From assembly GCA_937952235.1 (NCBI GenBank), contig CALFZM010000334.1, positions 1 through 14,576 on the forward strand: a stretch of DNA of 14,576 nt. The letters are read 5' to 3'. Positions within the stretch are counted from its first letter, which is position 1; each line of letters starts with the position of its first letter. The notes below the pieces were generated by a model. It was not told where the DNA came from. It ran no database searches and saw nothing but the letters and a program-made list of their open reading frames with translations. Below, in pieces: positions 13,346 to 14,576 of this stretch. The position numbers and the translations under genes are program-made. Source of the stretch: an uncultured Opitutia bacterium. GTDB taxonomy: Bacteria > Verrucomicrobiota > Verrucomicrobiia > Opitutales > Opitutaceae.

Positions 13346-14576
13346 ATGTCGCGCAAGTCCAAGTCCGCCTCCGCCGATACCGCCCAGTCCGAAGCCGTGG
13401 AAGTTGCCCTCGCCAAGACCACCCCCCACGCCGCCGAGGGCGCGGGCACCGGGACCGAGATTCCGGCGGGAGGCATCAACGACAAGATCCGGCACCTGAT
13501 CCGACTATCGAAAGAGCAGGGTTACCTGACGTTCGACGACATCAACGAGGCCCTGCCCGAATCGGTCGAGAACCAGGAGGAAATCGATAATGTCCTCTCC
13601 ATCCTGCAGAACCTCGAGATCGAGATCCTGGAACCCGATCAGGTCGAGGACTACAAACAGCGGCAGGAAGAGGCGGAGGAAGAGGAATCGCGCACGTCGC
13701 AGAACGACATCCTCGACGATCCCGTCCGGATGTACCTCAAGCAGATGGGCCAGGTCCCGCTGCTGACGCGCGAACAGGAGGTCGAGATTTCCAAGCGGAT
13801 CGAGACGGCCGAGCTGAAGGCGCAGGAGGCGCTCTTCCTCGCTTCCGCCATCGGCGCGTACATCGGCGGCCTCGGGGCCAAGCTGCTCAATCGCGAGGAG
13901 CGGTTCGACCGCGTGGTCATCGACAAGAAGATCGAATCGCGCGAAGCCTACTTCAAGGGTCTGCAGAAGCTGGTGGAAAACACGCAGGCTTCGGAGGCGT
14001 CGGTCGCCGAAGCGTGGGAAGAGTACCAGAAAGCCCGCGGCGAAGCGGAGAAAAAGAAGGTGCTCGCCAAGTTCCGGAAACGGGAAAACGTCCTGCGCTC
14101 CTTCTTCGGCAAATTCTATTTCAAGCTGAAGGTGTACGAGGAGTACCTCGAACAGCTCCGCCCCGTGCTCGAGGAGATCGATTCGCTCCACCACCAGCTC
14201 GACCGCGCGCGGCACCCGAAGACGAAGAAGGACGCCGCGATCGACACCAAGGCGGTGCAGGCCCGTCTGCGGCAGATCGAGGTGCAGCAGCGCATCGCGC
14301 CGGAGGAATTGCAGAAGGTCGTCGCGCAGACGATGGTCCACGTGCGCGAGGCCCACAAGGCGAAGACCGAGATGGTCGAGGCCAACCTGCGTCTCGTGAT
14401 CTCGATCGCGAAGAAGTACACCAACCGCGGCCTGTCCTTCCTCGACCTGATCCAGGAGGGCAACATGGGCCTGATGAAGGCGGTCGAGAAGTTCGAGTAT
14501 CGCCGCGGGTACAAGTTCTCCACCTACGCCACCTGGTGGATCCGCCAGGCCATCACCCGCTCGATCGCCGACCAGG
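13346..14576 (+). CDS. rpoD: RNA polymerase primary sigma factor RpoD (partial)
   Basis: The first 410 residues of the housekeeping sigma-70 factor are present; the gene runs off the right edge. Region 1.1 is recognisable as INDKIRHLIRLSKEQGYLTFDDINEALP (44-71), followed by an acidic stretch and region 1.2, DPVRMYLKQMGQVPLLTREQEVEISKRIE (125-153). A long charged, helical non-conserved region (about 155-335) leads to region 2.1 (MVEANLRLVISIAKKY, 343-358), region 2.2 (FLDLIQEGNMGLMKAVEKFEY, 365-385) and regions 2.3-2.4 (RGYKFSTYATWWIRQAITRSIADQ). Region 1.1 and the NCR identify the primary factor rather than an alternative one. Regions 3 and 4 are outside the window. The ATG at 13346 is chosen as the only suitable start before region 1.1. 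Confidence 0.96.
   Translation, partial: MSRKSKSASADTAQSEAVEVALAKTTPHAAEGAGTGTEIPAGGINDKIRHLIRLSKEQGYLTFDDINEALPESVENQEEIDNVLSILQNLEIEILEPDQVEDYKQRQEEAEEEESRTSQNDILDDPVRMYLKQMGQVPLLTREQEVEISKRIETAELKAQEALFLASAIGAYIGGLGAKLLNREERFDRVVIDKKIESREAYFKGLQKLVENTQASEASVAEAWEEYQKARGEAEKKKVLAKFRKRENVLRSFFGKFYFKLKVYEEYLEQLRPVLEEIDSLHHQLDRARHPKTKKDAAIDTKAVQARLRQIEVQQRIAPEELQKVVAQTMVHVREAHKAKTEMVEANLRLVISIAKKYTNRGLSFLDLIQEGNMGLMKAVEKFEYRRGYKFSTYATWWIRQAITRSIADQ

Overview
The window is a GC-rich piece of a bacterial chromosome carrying mostly single-copy housekeeping and accessory genes on both strands. The protein style suggests the Verrucomicrobiota, probably an Opitutaceae-like organism: a divergent single-domain Hsp20, an EIIA-linked diadenylate cyclase, the DUF4412 protein, and starts that mostly lack Shine-Dalgarno sequences. 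This assignment is inferred from recognised protein families, since no rRNA or database search was available. No phage, plasmid, IS element, CRISPR array or tRNA was seen.

Layout, left (1-3200): the tail of a MogA-type molybdopterin adenylyltransferase (+) converges on a MazG-like nucleotide pyrophosphohydrolase (-). A 329-base divergent spacer follows, and its right half folds into competing hairpins ending in a T-rich run just before a small heat-shock protein gene (+). The next spacer holds a palindromic element and a strong bidirectional terminator, shared with a large MFS transporter (-).

Centre (3200-8150): two very small unassigned proteins (+) precede a membrane hybrid sensor histidine kinase (+). 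The kinase reading frame is broken by one apparent extra C near 4537-4539; removing it restores a 631-residue protein. Then come a probable yhcH-rlmJ pair (-) and a secreted, methionine-rich DUF4412 protein (+).

Right (8150-14576): a minus-strand series of a secreted DUF362-like protein, nuoA standing alone, and a fusion of a PTS EIIA domain to a DacZ-like diadenylate cyclase. Divergent from these is dnaG followed by rpoD (+), the core of the classical macromolecular synthesis operon without rpsU. rpoD runs off the right edge.

How they work together: dnaG and rpoD form a replication/transcription unit. The EIIA-cyclase fusion is the most striking gene, because its architecture would let a phosphotransfer signal control c-di-AMP synthesis. 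The other genes look like independent housekeeping units separated by hairpin-rich spacers.
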